DNA of 64,000 bases from Ilyonectria destructans. Lineage: Eukaryota > Ascomycota > Sordariomycetes > Hypocreales > Nectriaceae. Location: the NCBI GenBank assembly GCA_020740775.1, contig JAHEWK010000008.1, positions 1 to 64,000 of the forward strand, written 5' to 3'. The notes beneath the pieces are model-generated. The model had not been told where the DNA came from, searched no databases, and saw only the letters and a program-made list of their open reading frames with translations. Shown one piece after another: positions 39,634 through 51,607 of the stretch (position 1 is the first letter of the stretch; each line of letters begins with the position of its first letter). The position numbers and the translations under genes were made by a program.

Positions 39634-42600
39634 ATTATCCTCCCCTCTTTAAAGTCTTATCCTAAAGTATACTTCTTTAGGTACTTTAATTTATAGTTAG
39701 AAGTATAGTTTTTAATATACTTTAATAGTATTTTATTATTTTTTTAGAAGGAGTTAGCTATAGTAAGATTTATTATTATTATTAATCTAAGTATTCAGTA
39801 TATAAGATATATCTAGTTATTAAACCCCACTTTAAAGTTAATATTTATTTTATTTTTAGTTTCTTCTATTTTTTTCTTTTCTCTTTTAATATTACTGTTA
39901 ATATTTTTCTTTATATTTACTATTATATTTCTCCCTTTTATTAAATCTCTTTTATTTCCAATATATCTTTCTTCTTTACTAATTAATCTTTCTATATTTA
40001 TTATATTATCCCTAAAATAGCTATTCTTACTGCTATATAGAAGGTACTATCTATTTTTAAATTTTAAACTTAAGAAGAGTTTCTATTTTTTAATAATAAA
40101 TTCTAAAGTATAAAAGGTAAAGTTATATCTTATTCTTACTATTTAATATAGAAGTATTATAACTTTACTTATATCTATATTTATAGCTCTTTATTATTCT
40201 ATTATACTATTTATAAGATATTAAACTAAAAGTATAGTACTATAAGTTTTATTTAGTATTTATTATCTATTTACTATATAATTTAATCTTTTTCTAAATT
40301 CTAATAAAGCTAGTAGGTACTATCTAATAGTATTAAAATTATCTTTACTAATAGACTTACTATAACTAAAATAACTATTAAGATTCCCTTTTTAACCTAA
40401 AATACTAATATATTATATAAGCTATTAAAATAGCTTCTACTATATAGTACTATCTTTTTAATTTTATTAAAAATCTAATAGATATATAAGGTATAAAGTT
40501 TAATTTTACTATTCTCTTCTATTAAAAGAACTTATATATAGCCTAACTGGCTAAACTTTAAACTAACTATTAAATAAGTCTATCTATCTCTATATATCTT
40601 TTAGCTATTAACTATATTATAGCTTAAATTACTATTTAATATATCTATTAAAAAGTTATAAAAATACTCTAATTTTATTACTTCTCTTTACTATTAAGAG
40701 TCTATCTATATCTATACCCTTTAGGCAGTATTTTATTATTTAGTACTTATTAAGAAGACTACTATAAAAAAGATATCTATTAAGAGATTTTTATTTTTAT
40801 TTTCTAATAACTTTTTTAAATCTATTAAGGCTATTATTCTTAAGTACTATAGTAATAATTCTTTTAAGCTTTTTATTATTTTTACTGATACTTCCTCTAT
40901 CTACTATAATACTATAGAAGGTTTATCTATTAATTCTAGAGTTATATATTTATTAAATAAATACTATACTTTCTATACTTCTTTTTTTAATAAGAAGAAT
41001 ATTCTCCCCCTAAAGAATAACTTTAAAGAGAAAATCTAACTTTATAAAAAGACTAAAGAGATTATTACTACTTAAGTAAAAAAATTATAGAATTAGACTT
41101 AATATTATCTAAAGGAGAAGTAAAAAAAGCTTAATAATACTATTAATATTAAGATAGCTATTAAACTTCTTTTTATCTAAAGAGAGTAAATAATATTAAA
41201 GTAATATAAACTTAAAAAGGTTACTTATTAACTAATAGGTAAACTATTTATCTAAAGTTAAAATTAAAAAGAAGAATTTAAAAATAAAATTAAGAATAAA
41301 AATATTAAGAGTCTAATAGCTAAACTGCTATAAAAGAATAAGAAAGTTATCTATAAGAAGGCTACTTATAGAGTAAGTATCTATTATATTAAGTCTAAAT
41401 AAAGCTTTACCTCTTATTATAGTATCTATATTCTTAGTAAGTAGTAAGTTTATATATTTTAGTATCTTCTTTATTATAAATAATTATTCTTTTAAAGCTT
41501 TAATACTATATTACCCCTAAGTAGGCTAAATTTAAATAGTTAGTTTAGCTTAATATAGTAACTTATTTAAGTTTATATACTTATTATATATCTATTAAGT
41601 AACTTTTAAATTACTTATTATTCTATTTTTTATAATATTATTTCTTTTATTAAAGGTATTTCTATACTAACTTAAAAATATTATTTAGATATTTAGATAG
41701 TTTCTATATATTATATTCTATAGGCTATTCTATCTATTTAATAAAATAGAAGATATTATTCTTAATCTTCTTATTAAATATAACTTTTTCTACTTTCTAC
41801 TTATTTTTCTTTTCTTCTAGCTTTAGTAAATTTAATAGCTATTTGCCTATTATATATTAAGCTTCTAACTATAATTCTAAAAGAGTTACTAAGAATATAT
41901 TATATATTTATTAGTATTTCTTAAGTAGGTAGATTTAATAGATTTATTTTCTAATTCTTTTTATACTGCTATCTTAATAAATTTAAATATTAGCTTTTAG
42001 TATTTAAACTGAAAGTTTCTTATTAATAGGCTTACTATTTATTCTATTTTATACTTCTATTTCTAATATTATTTATTATAATATTTAGCTTAAAACTTAA
42101 TTACTTATTATTAAGCTTCTCTAGCCTTAATATATACTTATTAAATATTTATAATATATTTAGCTACTTTCTATATTATAGTCTTAAAGTATTTTAAAGT
42201 ATATTCTATAATTCTAGAGTAGTAGCTATATAATACCTCTATAGAAAATACTCTAATTATACTATATCTACTATTATTATAGATAAAGACTACTTTAGGT
42301 AGTTATATAGTCTATCCTATTAGAGCCTTTATAGTATAGATATAAAAATATCTTTTTAGTATTTAATTTATTCTTTTTATCTAACTATTTATCTATAGGT
42401 AATATATAGTAAATAGTTACTATTTAGTTACTTATTATACTATTAGCTTTATTTAAAATTAATTAATAAAAAGCTTATTTCTATTACTAATAATTCCCTT
42501 TAGTATTTTATACTGATACTTAATATATTTATAAATTAAAGCTACTAATTAAGTAGCTATTAGAGTTTTCTTATATAGTAGGAAGATTATAAATTTTATT

Positions 42601-45600
42601 ATTTAGCAGACTATTATTAGAATTATATTATACTTCTTACTATCTACTTATATACTAATCAGTAAGTTTATAATAAAGTTTATATTAATTTCTTAAAAGA
42701 AATATATTAGTAATAATAAGAATTATAGCTTTCTATAAGATTTATATCTTAAGGTATATACCTTTAGATACTATTAGTATTAAAAGGTATATTTAACTAT
42801 ATTCTTTTTAATTTAATTCTAATAAAACTTCCTACTAATAAGCTCTAAAGTTTTTTAAGTCTCTATATAACTAACTTTAGAGTTATTATAGTATCTATAT
42901 AGAATCTCTCTTCTTAGTAACTCTTCTATAGAAATTATAAACTTACTCTTAAAGAAGAAAATACCCTATAGATTATAATAGTATCCTTCTAACTTTCTAG
43001 CTACTTTTTATACTTTTCTTAAATATTATTAATAGAATTTATTATTAGCCTATAGTCTTTAAACTAATTCTTCTAACTTTATAAAAAATTATAAAAGAAA
43101 TACTATTTTACCCTCTATTAATTTCTTTATAATAGAGTATAGAATATATTACTCCAGATTAATAATTCTAACTTTAAGTAAGTTCTTCTAACTTTTAGAA
43201 ATAATTAGCTTTTATTAAGTATTCCCTATTTAGTCTTTAGCTATATACTTAGTTTTAATACTTCTTATAGTAATAAAGATAGATACCTTTTATATTTAAT
43301 CTTCTTTAGTAGTATTTTACTTCTAGTTATAAAATAAAGATATTTATTCTTTACTTTATAATTCTATAGAGTTTATTAGGCTTATTCTTATAGCTTAAAT
43401 ATATATCTTAATAATATCTCTCTATTTTTATATTCTACTGATAATATATTAGATATTTAGTAGTAACTTATTAACTAGCTAGAGTTTTACAGTTAGAGTA
43501 AAAAGTATATTATTATATTTTACTTCTTCTTCTATATAGTTAGGTTATTAGAATAATCTATTAGTAGGATTTAACTTTTCTAGCTGGTATTTAATATTAA
43601 AGTTAAATAGAGCTAATTAGTAGATCTATTTAATTAATCTTTCTTAAAGGTTTCTAATTAGTATCTTTATAACCCCCTTTAGAGTCTTATAGTTAGTTAG
43701 TAGTAGGAACTTCTCTAATAGATCTAGAAGGTAGTAGCTTTAGTATTTTAAGCTCTTAATTACTATAAGTAGCTCTTACTAACTAATATCCTATTATTAC
43801 TTAATATTTTCTAGCTTTTAAGACTAATATACTATTAGTCTTTATTAATCTTTATTTAATTAAATTAAAATACCTAAAACTACCTAAGGAGATATATCTA
43901 TCTTTACTCTAAATTACAGTTTGAAGTTTTAATATCTTAAAATAGTTATTAAATAGAAGGTAGATTTTAACTTTTAGAATATCTTTTTTTACTTTTATTT
44001 CTAAACGAATTCTACTTATTCTTTCTCTATTTTTAGTAGCTTTATAAGAGGCACTATAATCTTTAAGTATCTAGAGATAAACTTATAATAGAAGTTATAG
44101 AAATTTTAAAAGATTTATATTTTTTTAATACTTTTAGGTAGTAGCTATTTACTAATTATATAGACTTTATCTAACTTTATCTTTAGTTCTTTTTATATAA
44201 TAATATATTCTAGAAATTTAACTTCTTATTAGTAAAAAATATATTTTAACAATTTAGTATAAAGCTAGAAGTTCTATAGTCTCTTTAAAACTTCTTTAAT
44301 AATTTTAATATATTCCTTTTTTATTTAAAAGTATATAATAATATTATCTAGATATATAATATAATAAATATCTAGTAATTTAATAAATATATAATAAATA
44401 TATACCTAAAAGGTAGCTAGAGTATTAATTAAACTGAAGAATATAATAGTATATTTAAAGTAGCTATATCTTATATAGAAGGCTATCTTTTAGTAGTTTT
44501 CTTTTTTAATTTAAATTTAGTAGTAGGTATCTTAAATATTAAGCTTTATAAACTATTTTACTTCTATTAGTCTATTTAGAAGTTTCCTAATTAATAGCAG
44601 TAAGTAGTAATTTTTTACTATTATAATATTTAGGCTTTAATAATCTATATAAATTCTAATTTTTCTATTCTTTTTTAGTATAAATAGAATAAGTACTTTT
44701 ATACTACTTATAGAGTATTTAATTTATCTACTTACTATATTCTTAGTAAGGTATTTATAAATAATAGCAGCTTATTTCTTATTAATTAGATATATCTATT
44801 CTAATAGAGATTTTTTTTTCTTCTATAACTTAATTAAATATTCTACTTCTTTAAGAAGTAATAATATCTTAGCTATTTTTTTACTAAAAGTTTTATACTC
44901 TAACTTAAGCTTAAAAGATAAAGTTTCTATTTTCTCTTTTTAGCTTTTACCTAAAGTAGCTATAGGCTATTTATTTAGTAAGAAGGCTATATATATATAT
45001 ATTATAAAAGCTCTTTTATTATTCTCTATTAGATTTTTTATAAAAAACTTTAAGTTTTAAATTAATATCTCTTTATAGATTTATAAATAGATTTAAGTAT
45101 TAATAATAATCTCTTTTTCTTTTATTACTTAAAATAATAATAGTAAGTTACTAGCTTCTTTTAGATATATAGCTTTAATAAATAGTCAGTAGATCTTCTA
45201 TAGAAACTCTTTATAGTTTATTAAAAAGAAAATTAACTAGTATACTAATAGTAATAGTATAATTACTCTATTAAAGCTTTTTAAATTTAAAACTTTCTAC
45301 TTCTTATTAGCCTTTAAATTTAGTTTTTATATTAATTTCTAGATAATAAGTAATACTTATATATAAGTATCTATATCTATATTAACTTCTTTTTTATTAA
45401 GTATTTAAATTATAAATATTTAGCTCTAAATAATCTAACTAATAGATACTAGCTTTACCTTTAGTATAAATTCTTTTATTTTAGGTATTCTACCTATTTA
45501 TTTTTTAAGAAGTTTAATTCTTTTATTTTAGCTATTATAAATTAAACTGCTATTAATTTCTATTTATTATATTAATTAAAAGGCCTTATTCTTCTATTAG

Positions 45601-46944
45601 ATTTACAATACTAAATAGCTATATATTCAGTCTATTAATAATTATAGTATTTAACTTTATTAAAGTTACTTTCTACAGTTTATTTATTAGATATTTAGAT
45701 TTCAGTCTTCCTAAAGTAGTTTTATTAATAATTTTACCCTCTAGCTAAAATATATTAATAGCTTCTGCCCCTTAAGGGGTAATCTCTATTTTTAGAGGCT
45801 CTATATAAGGAATTTAACCTTAGGGTTTTTAATTTTCTCTTTTAAGGTTAATTTAAATTATTTCTTTTTTAGTCTTATAGAAGGCTGGTATTATTAAAAT
45901 ATTACTACAGTTAGTAGGCTTTTTAGGCTAGCTTTTAAACTTAAAGAATATTAATTCTTATCTTATAAATCTCTTTTTTTACTTAAGGTTAAAGTTTAAA
46001 ATAGTATTAATAGATTAAAATTAAATTATTCTTTATATAAGCTATACCTAAAGCTATATAAATTACCCTCTAAATATTAAAATAATCTATTAAAAATTAA
46101 TCTATAAGTTATTATAATTCTATTAAGCTATTCTTAAATTTAATCTCTCTTTAATTTAAATCTATATACTACTTTTATAAGAAAGTTATAAAATCTTCTT
46201 ACTTTAAATTTATTAAGCTTTTAGTATATACCTACTATTATATCTATAAAAAGATATAGAATTTAATACTTAACTAGTTAATCTTCTAATAGTCTTTAGC
46301 TATAATTCTTATATTATTAGCCTCTTTAATAGTATAAATCCAATTATCTATCTCTATACTGGTTATATTTTCTTAAAGAGTTATATAGATATATTATAGA
46401 AACCTTTTATATTTCTTTAGAAGTTTCAATCTTAATATTCTTACTATCTATTTAAGTAGGTATATCTAGAAGGTATAATCTTTCTGCCTTTAAGCTTTAA
46501 AGTATTTCTTAATAGCAGCCTATTAGGCTATTATAACTAATAGTAGGATTTAAATCAGTATAGAATTATAAGTAGGCTTATATACTTATTAAGTACCTAA
46601 TAAATACTCTCTTAAGCCTAATCTATAGAACTATATCTTTTAAAACCCTAAGTATTCTAATTTAAAAAATTAACTTTTAATCCTACTATATATAGTTAGA
46701 TTCAGCTTATTAACTATTAATATATTAAGTTAATATTCTTAGATAAATTTATCTAATTTATCTTTAATATTAAATTGAAGTTTATTTCTTTCTTCTATAT
46801 CTAATAATTTAAGATTTTCTTCTTATATACCAGTAAGTAGCTAGATCTTATTTATAGCCCAGCTACCTTATCTAAAGGCACTTTATATACCTTATATCTT
46901 ATATAATATACTAATAACCTAATAGGATATAGAAGTAAATAAAT

Positions 46945-47126
46945 TATAAGAGTTAGCTTTATTAGGGTAATATATAAGAATCTAAAGATAGAGTCTACTA
47001 TATTATAAAGTATTTACTTATTAAGTATAGAGATTATACTTAATAAATAGAGCTATAGATACTATATTATATAACCTTACTCTAATATAGAGTAAGGTGC
47101 TGTTCCTTATTACTCTAACTCTTATA
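46945..47126 (-). repeat. 5' LTR of element E (182 bp)
   Basis: Partner of 39452-39633. It retains GGTGCTG near one end where the partner reads GATACTA, showing the direction of mutation. Confidence 0.9.
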
Positions 47127-47292
47127 ATATTTTAGCTGCTATTCTATATATATTTTTATAGTATAAATAAGCTTAAAAGGTATAGTATATAGATAGTAAG
47201 ATAATAAAAGATATCTCTTTTATATCTTATTACTTAGAATAAGATTTCTATCTTAAGGTTATTAACTCTAAATAGTAAGGTTATTAACTGCA

Positions 47293-47323
47293 GATAATAG
47301 AGTTATTAACTGACTCTATTATC
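47293..47323. repeat. 11-bp perfect inverted repeat at the island edge
   Basis: GATAATAGAGT (47293-47303) and its exact complement ACTCTATTATC (47313-47323) surround a 9-base loop. The neighbouring bases repeat the phrase GGTTATTAACT. Function unknown. Confidence 0.6.
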
Positions 47324-47639
47324 TATAGATAGTAGGGTTAAAGTTAGAAGGGTTAAATTAAAGCTTCAGATAGAGACTAATATATAATAACCTTATTATT
47401 TAGCTACTATATCTACTAATACTGGGTGTAGTACTTACTGTTTATCTCTACTATTTAAGAATACTATATAGCTTTAATCTATCTGATAATATTAAGTAAA
47501 GCTAAAAGAAAACCAAATATAGATAGTAAGCTATAAAATTATATTATATTAAATATATATCTATAAGTACAATATATATTTCTTTAAGTTAAGATAGCAG
47601 AAAGTATTAAGTCTGCAGGTTATAATTATTATTATCGCG

Positions 47640-48429
47640 CTGTTAATATTAGATTAGAACTTAGCCTGTAGTTAGCATAAATATAGACAACTTGAGACCT
47701 AGAAGCAATCTAAACGAGTAATATCTATTTGGGGCCTATATGCTTCATTATGTAGCCACTTAAGCAACAGCTGAAACCTGGAAAGGTCCAACTGCCCTAC
47801 CAAGATAGGTCCTCTGAATAGCCTCACTCTTAACCTAATGGAATTGCCACACTGGAGTCAATGAACCCAGACCATCCAGGCATCTGGCATTTATAGAAAA
47901 GGCTAACTGCGGGATGATGGGTGGGGAGACGTAGCGCACACTCTGAATAAACTCGCACAAGTATCCTGACATTAGTGAGTCACAAGCAAAACCAAAGTCA
48001 GAGTTTGGCCGAAAGATCAGCTATCCATATCCCACAAACTTCCAGTCCCAACAAACCTTGATTTCTTTCAGGAATAAATACAGCAGCTCCCCCCTCCATA
48101 GCTTGTAGAATCTCCCATCTCCATCCCTTCCTTTCCTCTCCTTCCCTTCCCCCCATGCCCCCTCCACCACACAACAAACCAGTCTCCGCCCAGCAGTACA
48201 ATTAATCCATCCCCAGACATGGTTCAGCATCAGCGCAGCATCCAGTAGGGGTATTGAGGGAGGGGACAGGGCTTTCTTCTTCACACCACCAGCAAGCCGG
48301 TAGACGCAATAAAAAGAATTGAACGCGCGTCACCTGGAGGCAGTATAATACCAGAGACACAGTAAGAGAGATCAAAAAATATACCGGGGCACTTACCAGA
48401 CCTACTGCGCCTCTGGGGGGTTAGCGCAA
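47640..48429. other. Transition zone, no gene seen
   Basis: Composition rises from RIP-like AT-rich to normal. Two overlapping short minus-strand reading frames at 48.0-48.3 kb are low-complexity and have no recognisable domain. I see no RNA gene. Confidence 0.4.
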
Positions 48430-48965
48430 GGGGCCCCGGAGAATGCAGCACCTACGCCGACACCTTGAAAGTCAGAACCTCATAAGCCGGCTGAGATCCG
48501 AAAAGTACCTGCACTTCATAACGAAGAAAAGAAGAGAAGAGAAGAAAACGAAGAGGGCGGGGGAGAGCGCTTTATAGACATCTGGCGAGCACCCTCGCTC
48601 TGACTCTCGAGACAAGTGAACAAGACTCGAGAAGAGTAAAACGGCAAGTACAATAACGACTTTGGAAAGAGAGCAAGTTTTTGAGAAGCAATACCTACAG
48701 GTGACGCCAGAGCGAAAGACTTATATACGCAGGAAAGAAAAGAGCCCCCGAGAGCGCAGCACATACGCCGACACCTTGAACGTCGGAGCCTCGCAAGCCG
48801 GCTGTGTCATGGGACACCATCTACATGAAGAAGAAAAGAGAGAAGAAAACGAATAGGGCGCCTAGATGAGAGCCCCTCTACGGAAATCTGGCCGAGCACC
48901 GGGCCCCTGACTCCCAGACGTGCGCACGAGACTTGCATGAGAATAAAGGAAGAATGAGGGCGATA
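48430..48965. repeat. Diverged direct duplication (two copies of about 220 bp)
   Basis: Copy 1 (about 48,430-48,655) and copy 2 (about 48,743-48,965) share, in order, an ACGCCGACACCTTGAA block, a GCAAGCCGGCTG-like block, a purine-rich GAAGAAAA tract, a GAAAACGAA(G/T)AGGGCG block, an ACATCTGG-CGAGCACC-like block and a CTGACTC-AGAC block. Spacing is about 315 bp. Differences include indels and both transitions and transversions, unlike RIP. I cannot assign a function. Confidence 0.6.
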
Positions 48966-50586
48966 ATATCTCCCAGGAAGGTAAGCAAGTCCTTTGCGAG
49001 GCAAGGCCCATATATAAACCTCCTCGATCTCTGACAATCTGCAGGAGATTGCAGCCCCGCGAGAGGAGCCCTTCCGGGTCTTTTGGTCCAGACACGGACA
49101 CGAAGAGGCAGGCACGGAGCTCGAGCCGAGAATGAAGACGTCATCGCAATCGAGGTGGGAGGATTTGAAGAAGGCGCAGCAAAGGGGATTCCGTCTGAGG
49201 CTTGAGTCGAGGATTGGTAGACGCGACATCGCATCAAGATGGGAGGACTCGACGAAGGAGCAATGATCTAGGGGATCAGGTCCGAGGCGAGACCAGAGAC
49301 GGCACAAGGTTGGACGGGCATGGCTGGACGGGGAGGAGAGTTTGGATGATGTCGTGACGGTGGGAGAGCAATTGGACATCTTGGGTCGAATGCAGTGGCT
49401 ACCTCTTCGAGCGTCAAGTAGTCGTCGTGGAGGCTAGCCAGACGAGCACAATGGGACTGATGATACGCTTCCCTACGCCAAGCTGCCGTGGAGATGCTTT
49501 CACCGAAGTGGCATGAAGCGGCGACCAAAAAGGACCAACTGCTGAGGACTTGTCGTGTACTGCTAGGTGGAGATGGGAGCTAGTGTAAATCACGGGCTTT
49601 CCTGTGCCGTCCAGCTGAAAAGACAATCTCCTCGCTTGGGTCATCATCGTGGTTCCTGATCCTCAATGGACAGATGTAGGTTGTATCATGGTGAATGTAG
49701 AAAATACCGCTGAAGCACTCTGTTCCTCAATACACTACCCCCAGGAACACCATCATGTCGGGTCTAGCCGAATATCGTCGGCCTCATCTTCCCCAGTCGC
49801 CATCACGACTGCCTTGAACATGTCGGCAATCATGGCTCAGTTCCGTTAGTGCCTGCTGAGAGAATTGGGTCTCGAGTAACGATTCCCCCAAAACCTCCGC
49901 CCCCCGGAGAATGTTTTTGAGATGATGGAAGATGAAGGAGGCCATCACGAAGCTTGTTCATTTGCGCAAGCAGATCGGTCATGTTTGCGGGCGAGTGTAC
50001 GCATCTCGTCGAGTGTTATAAGGCTCTACCAGTATGGACTTCTATCAGTACTAAAATTTACCCAAGTTATGAGTATTATGATCCTAAAACTTCTCAGAGA
50101 GGTCTGGCGCGGCCTCGCGAGGCTGGTGGCATACCCTCAGCTGGCTGCTGTGCTGACCTCTGGGCGTGCCATGAAGGCCCGTCTAGTTGGGCACCTTATC
50201 GCCGTAGACGAAAAGAGGAGGATGGACATAAAAGAAACTGCTATATAGGGGTAAAGGCGAGGGATGGTCACGAACTGAAGGGCTGTGGCAGTCGAAACTT
50301 GCTCTTTATAGGTGCCCGAAAATAGAGGACGAAAGAAGTGAATTGCAGAATCTTTGCCTGGCATAATTGTTTATTCATTCTACTAGATGATCTTATTGCT
50401 GGTTATTTGCCACAGGGAAGAACTGGCTGGCAAGAGGATTTCTGTCGTCGGCCTCCGCCAGCTGTCGCCAGTTGTCAATTCCGTCAGCCAGTCTCATTTC
50501 ACTGGGGGCATTGGAGCCCGATGATGATCTTAATAAATCATCAGCCGGAAAATCCCCGTGAATTCTTTGTCTCCTTTACCAACTAG
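48966..50586. other. GC-normal stretch, no supported gene
   Basis: Several reading frames of 66-190 codons overlap on both strands, none with a recognisable motif or a convincing intron-exon structure. About 49,145-49,265 contains a short imperfect repeat (a GGGAGGA-T--GA-GAAGG-like phrase occurs twice). Probably decayed or intergenic DNA beside the heterochromatic island. Confidence 0.35.
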
Positions 50587-51607
50587 TACTTCAATAACCG
50601 CATCGCTCCCGTCAGCGTTGGTCGTTCTGCGCCTTCGTCGAGTCCTGAGCCACGAATCGACCGCTACCTACCTGCTTTTGGCCTCGGTCTCCCGTCCTCA
50701 GTATCCTCAACCTTCACCTTCCCTCACCAAAGACAGGTATCGCGTGTTGCACCATCATCGCGACGCACCGCGGTCTCGTGCCGCCGAGCCTAAAACAAGT
50801 CCCAGGCCTCTCTCATCGACCACGGAACGCACCATGAGTCCCTCCCTTTATCGCTTGATCACTCGATAAACGGAGAAGATAGGCAATCACAGAGTTTGAT
50901 AGGCCGCGTCCGCGCCCGAGGTTGATGCCCCGACACCTTTATCTCATGATGACGACCCGAGTCGAGCCTTGGGCGACGATGCTACGATACCCCTTGATGA
51001 GGTTTGACGAGGAGTACGATTCTGCTGCCGAGAGCCAAGGCGAGCCTAATTCACTACCAGCCTGCCATCCATTCGGGAAGAAAGTAACATGGTTCTGGCA
51101 TCCATAGTTGGAAGAACCATTGATCTGATTGCTTGAGGACTTGGTGGCTGATGAGGGGATGATCACAGAGGCGCGGACATCGACCAGCTTCGACAGGCTG
51201 TTGACCACGCCGATCCAAGCCCAGAGATCTACGAGCCCGAATATAATAAAGATACTGAACCTTCACGCATCGAAGTTCCTCCTAGGGCCGAAGGCGAGTC
51301 GTTTCTCGGCTAGCAGCAGCAAGAAGAGACTCGTGCCCTCCAGACCTTCCATCCCGCCGAATCTTCCAGTCGACAACACGGTGTAGACCTTCGCGATCCG
51401 ACCACCTGAGCGGAATTAGTTCGGACCAGTGATGGCCTCAGCTCTGCGCCACCCTTCCTTGGAGACTCGGCGATGCGAGAGCTGGAGAGAGGCTTCAACA
51501 GTAACGCAAGAGGGCCCCCAAGCCTACAGTTCCTCCCTCAGGGGCCGAGTGACAAAGCGTTCCCCGCTGTTGGACACGAGAGGATCTTGAATTCCTTTGC
51601 AAGTTGA
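50587..51607 (+). pseudogene. Broken coding-like stretch, family not recognised
   Basis: Plus-strand frames here have the composition of real protein. An open segment starts at 50,587. After frame changes an acidic segment runs about 50,910-51,000, and from 51,155 a single frame covers 150 codons with only two interior stops, TAG at 51311 and TGA at 51407, before TGA at 51605. TAG sits directly before two CAG codons and could derive from CAG, and TGA from CGA, by one C-to-T each. No start codon, splice model or known domain was found, so this is at most a decayed gene. Confidence 0.33.

Larger units (their letters stand above)
39452..47126 (-). mobile_element. Element E: complete Gypsy-type LTR retrotransposon
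   Basis: Two 182-bp LTRs (39452-39633 and 46945-47126) have 11-bp inverted termini (TATAAGAGTTA...TAACTTTTATA or TAACTCTTATA). A perfect 5-bp target duplication ATATT lies at 39447-39451 and 47127-47131. On the minus strand a purine tract (AAAGAGGGGAGG) lies beside the inner edge of 39633, making that the 3' LTR. The RT core, a YLDNIIIY-like string, reads on the minus strand at about 44,310-44,370. The element totals 7,675 bp. It is RIP-mutated with no surviving ORF, but retains more G and C than copy G. Confidence 0.9.
1..47630. repeat. RIP-mutated AT-rich transposon island
   Basis: The whole stretch is extremely AT-rich and has no protein-coding potential: stop codons fill all frames and no usable ORF is present. 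CA and TG dinucleotides are nearly absent, and remaining C is almost always followed by T or C, with the mirror pattern for G. This is what repeat-induced point mutation (C-to-T, preferring CpA) leaves after acting on both strands. Several nested retroelements can still be delimited by their terminal repeats and target-site duplications and are listed separately. The right boundary is gradual between about 47,130 and 47,700, where normal composition returns. Confidence 0.93.

Noticed and set aside
48807..49379. 190-codon minus-strand ORF as a gene
   Set aside because: It overlaps two other long frames, spans the diverged duplication, and has no motif or intron signals. Chance openness in GC-normal DNA is more likely.
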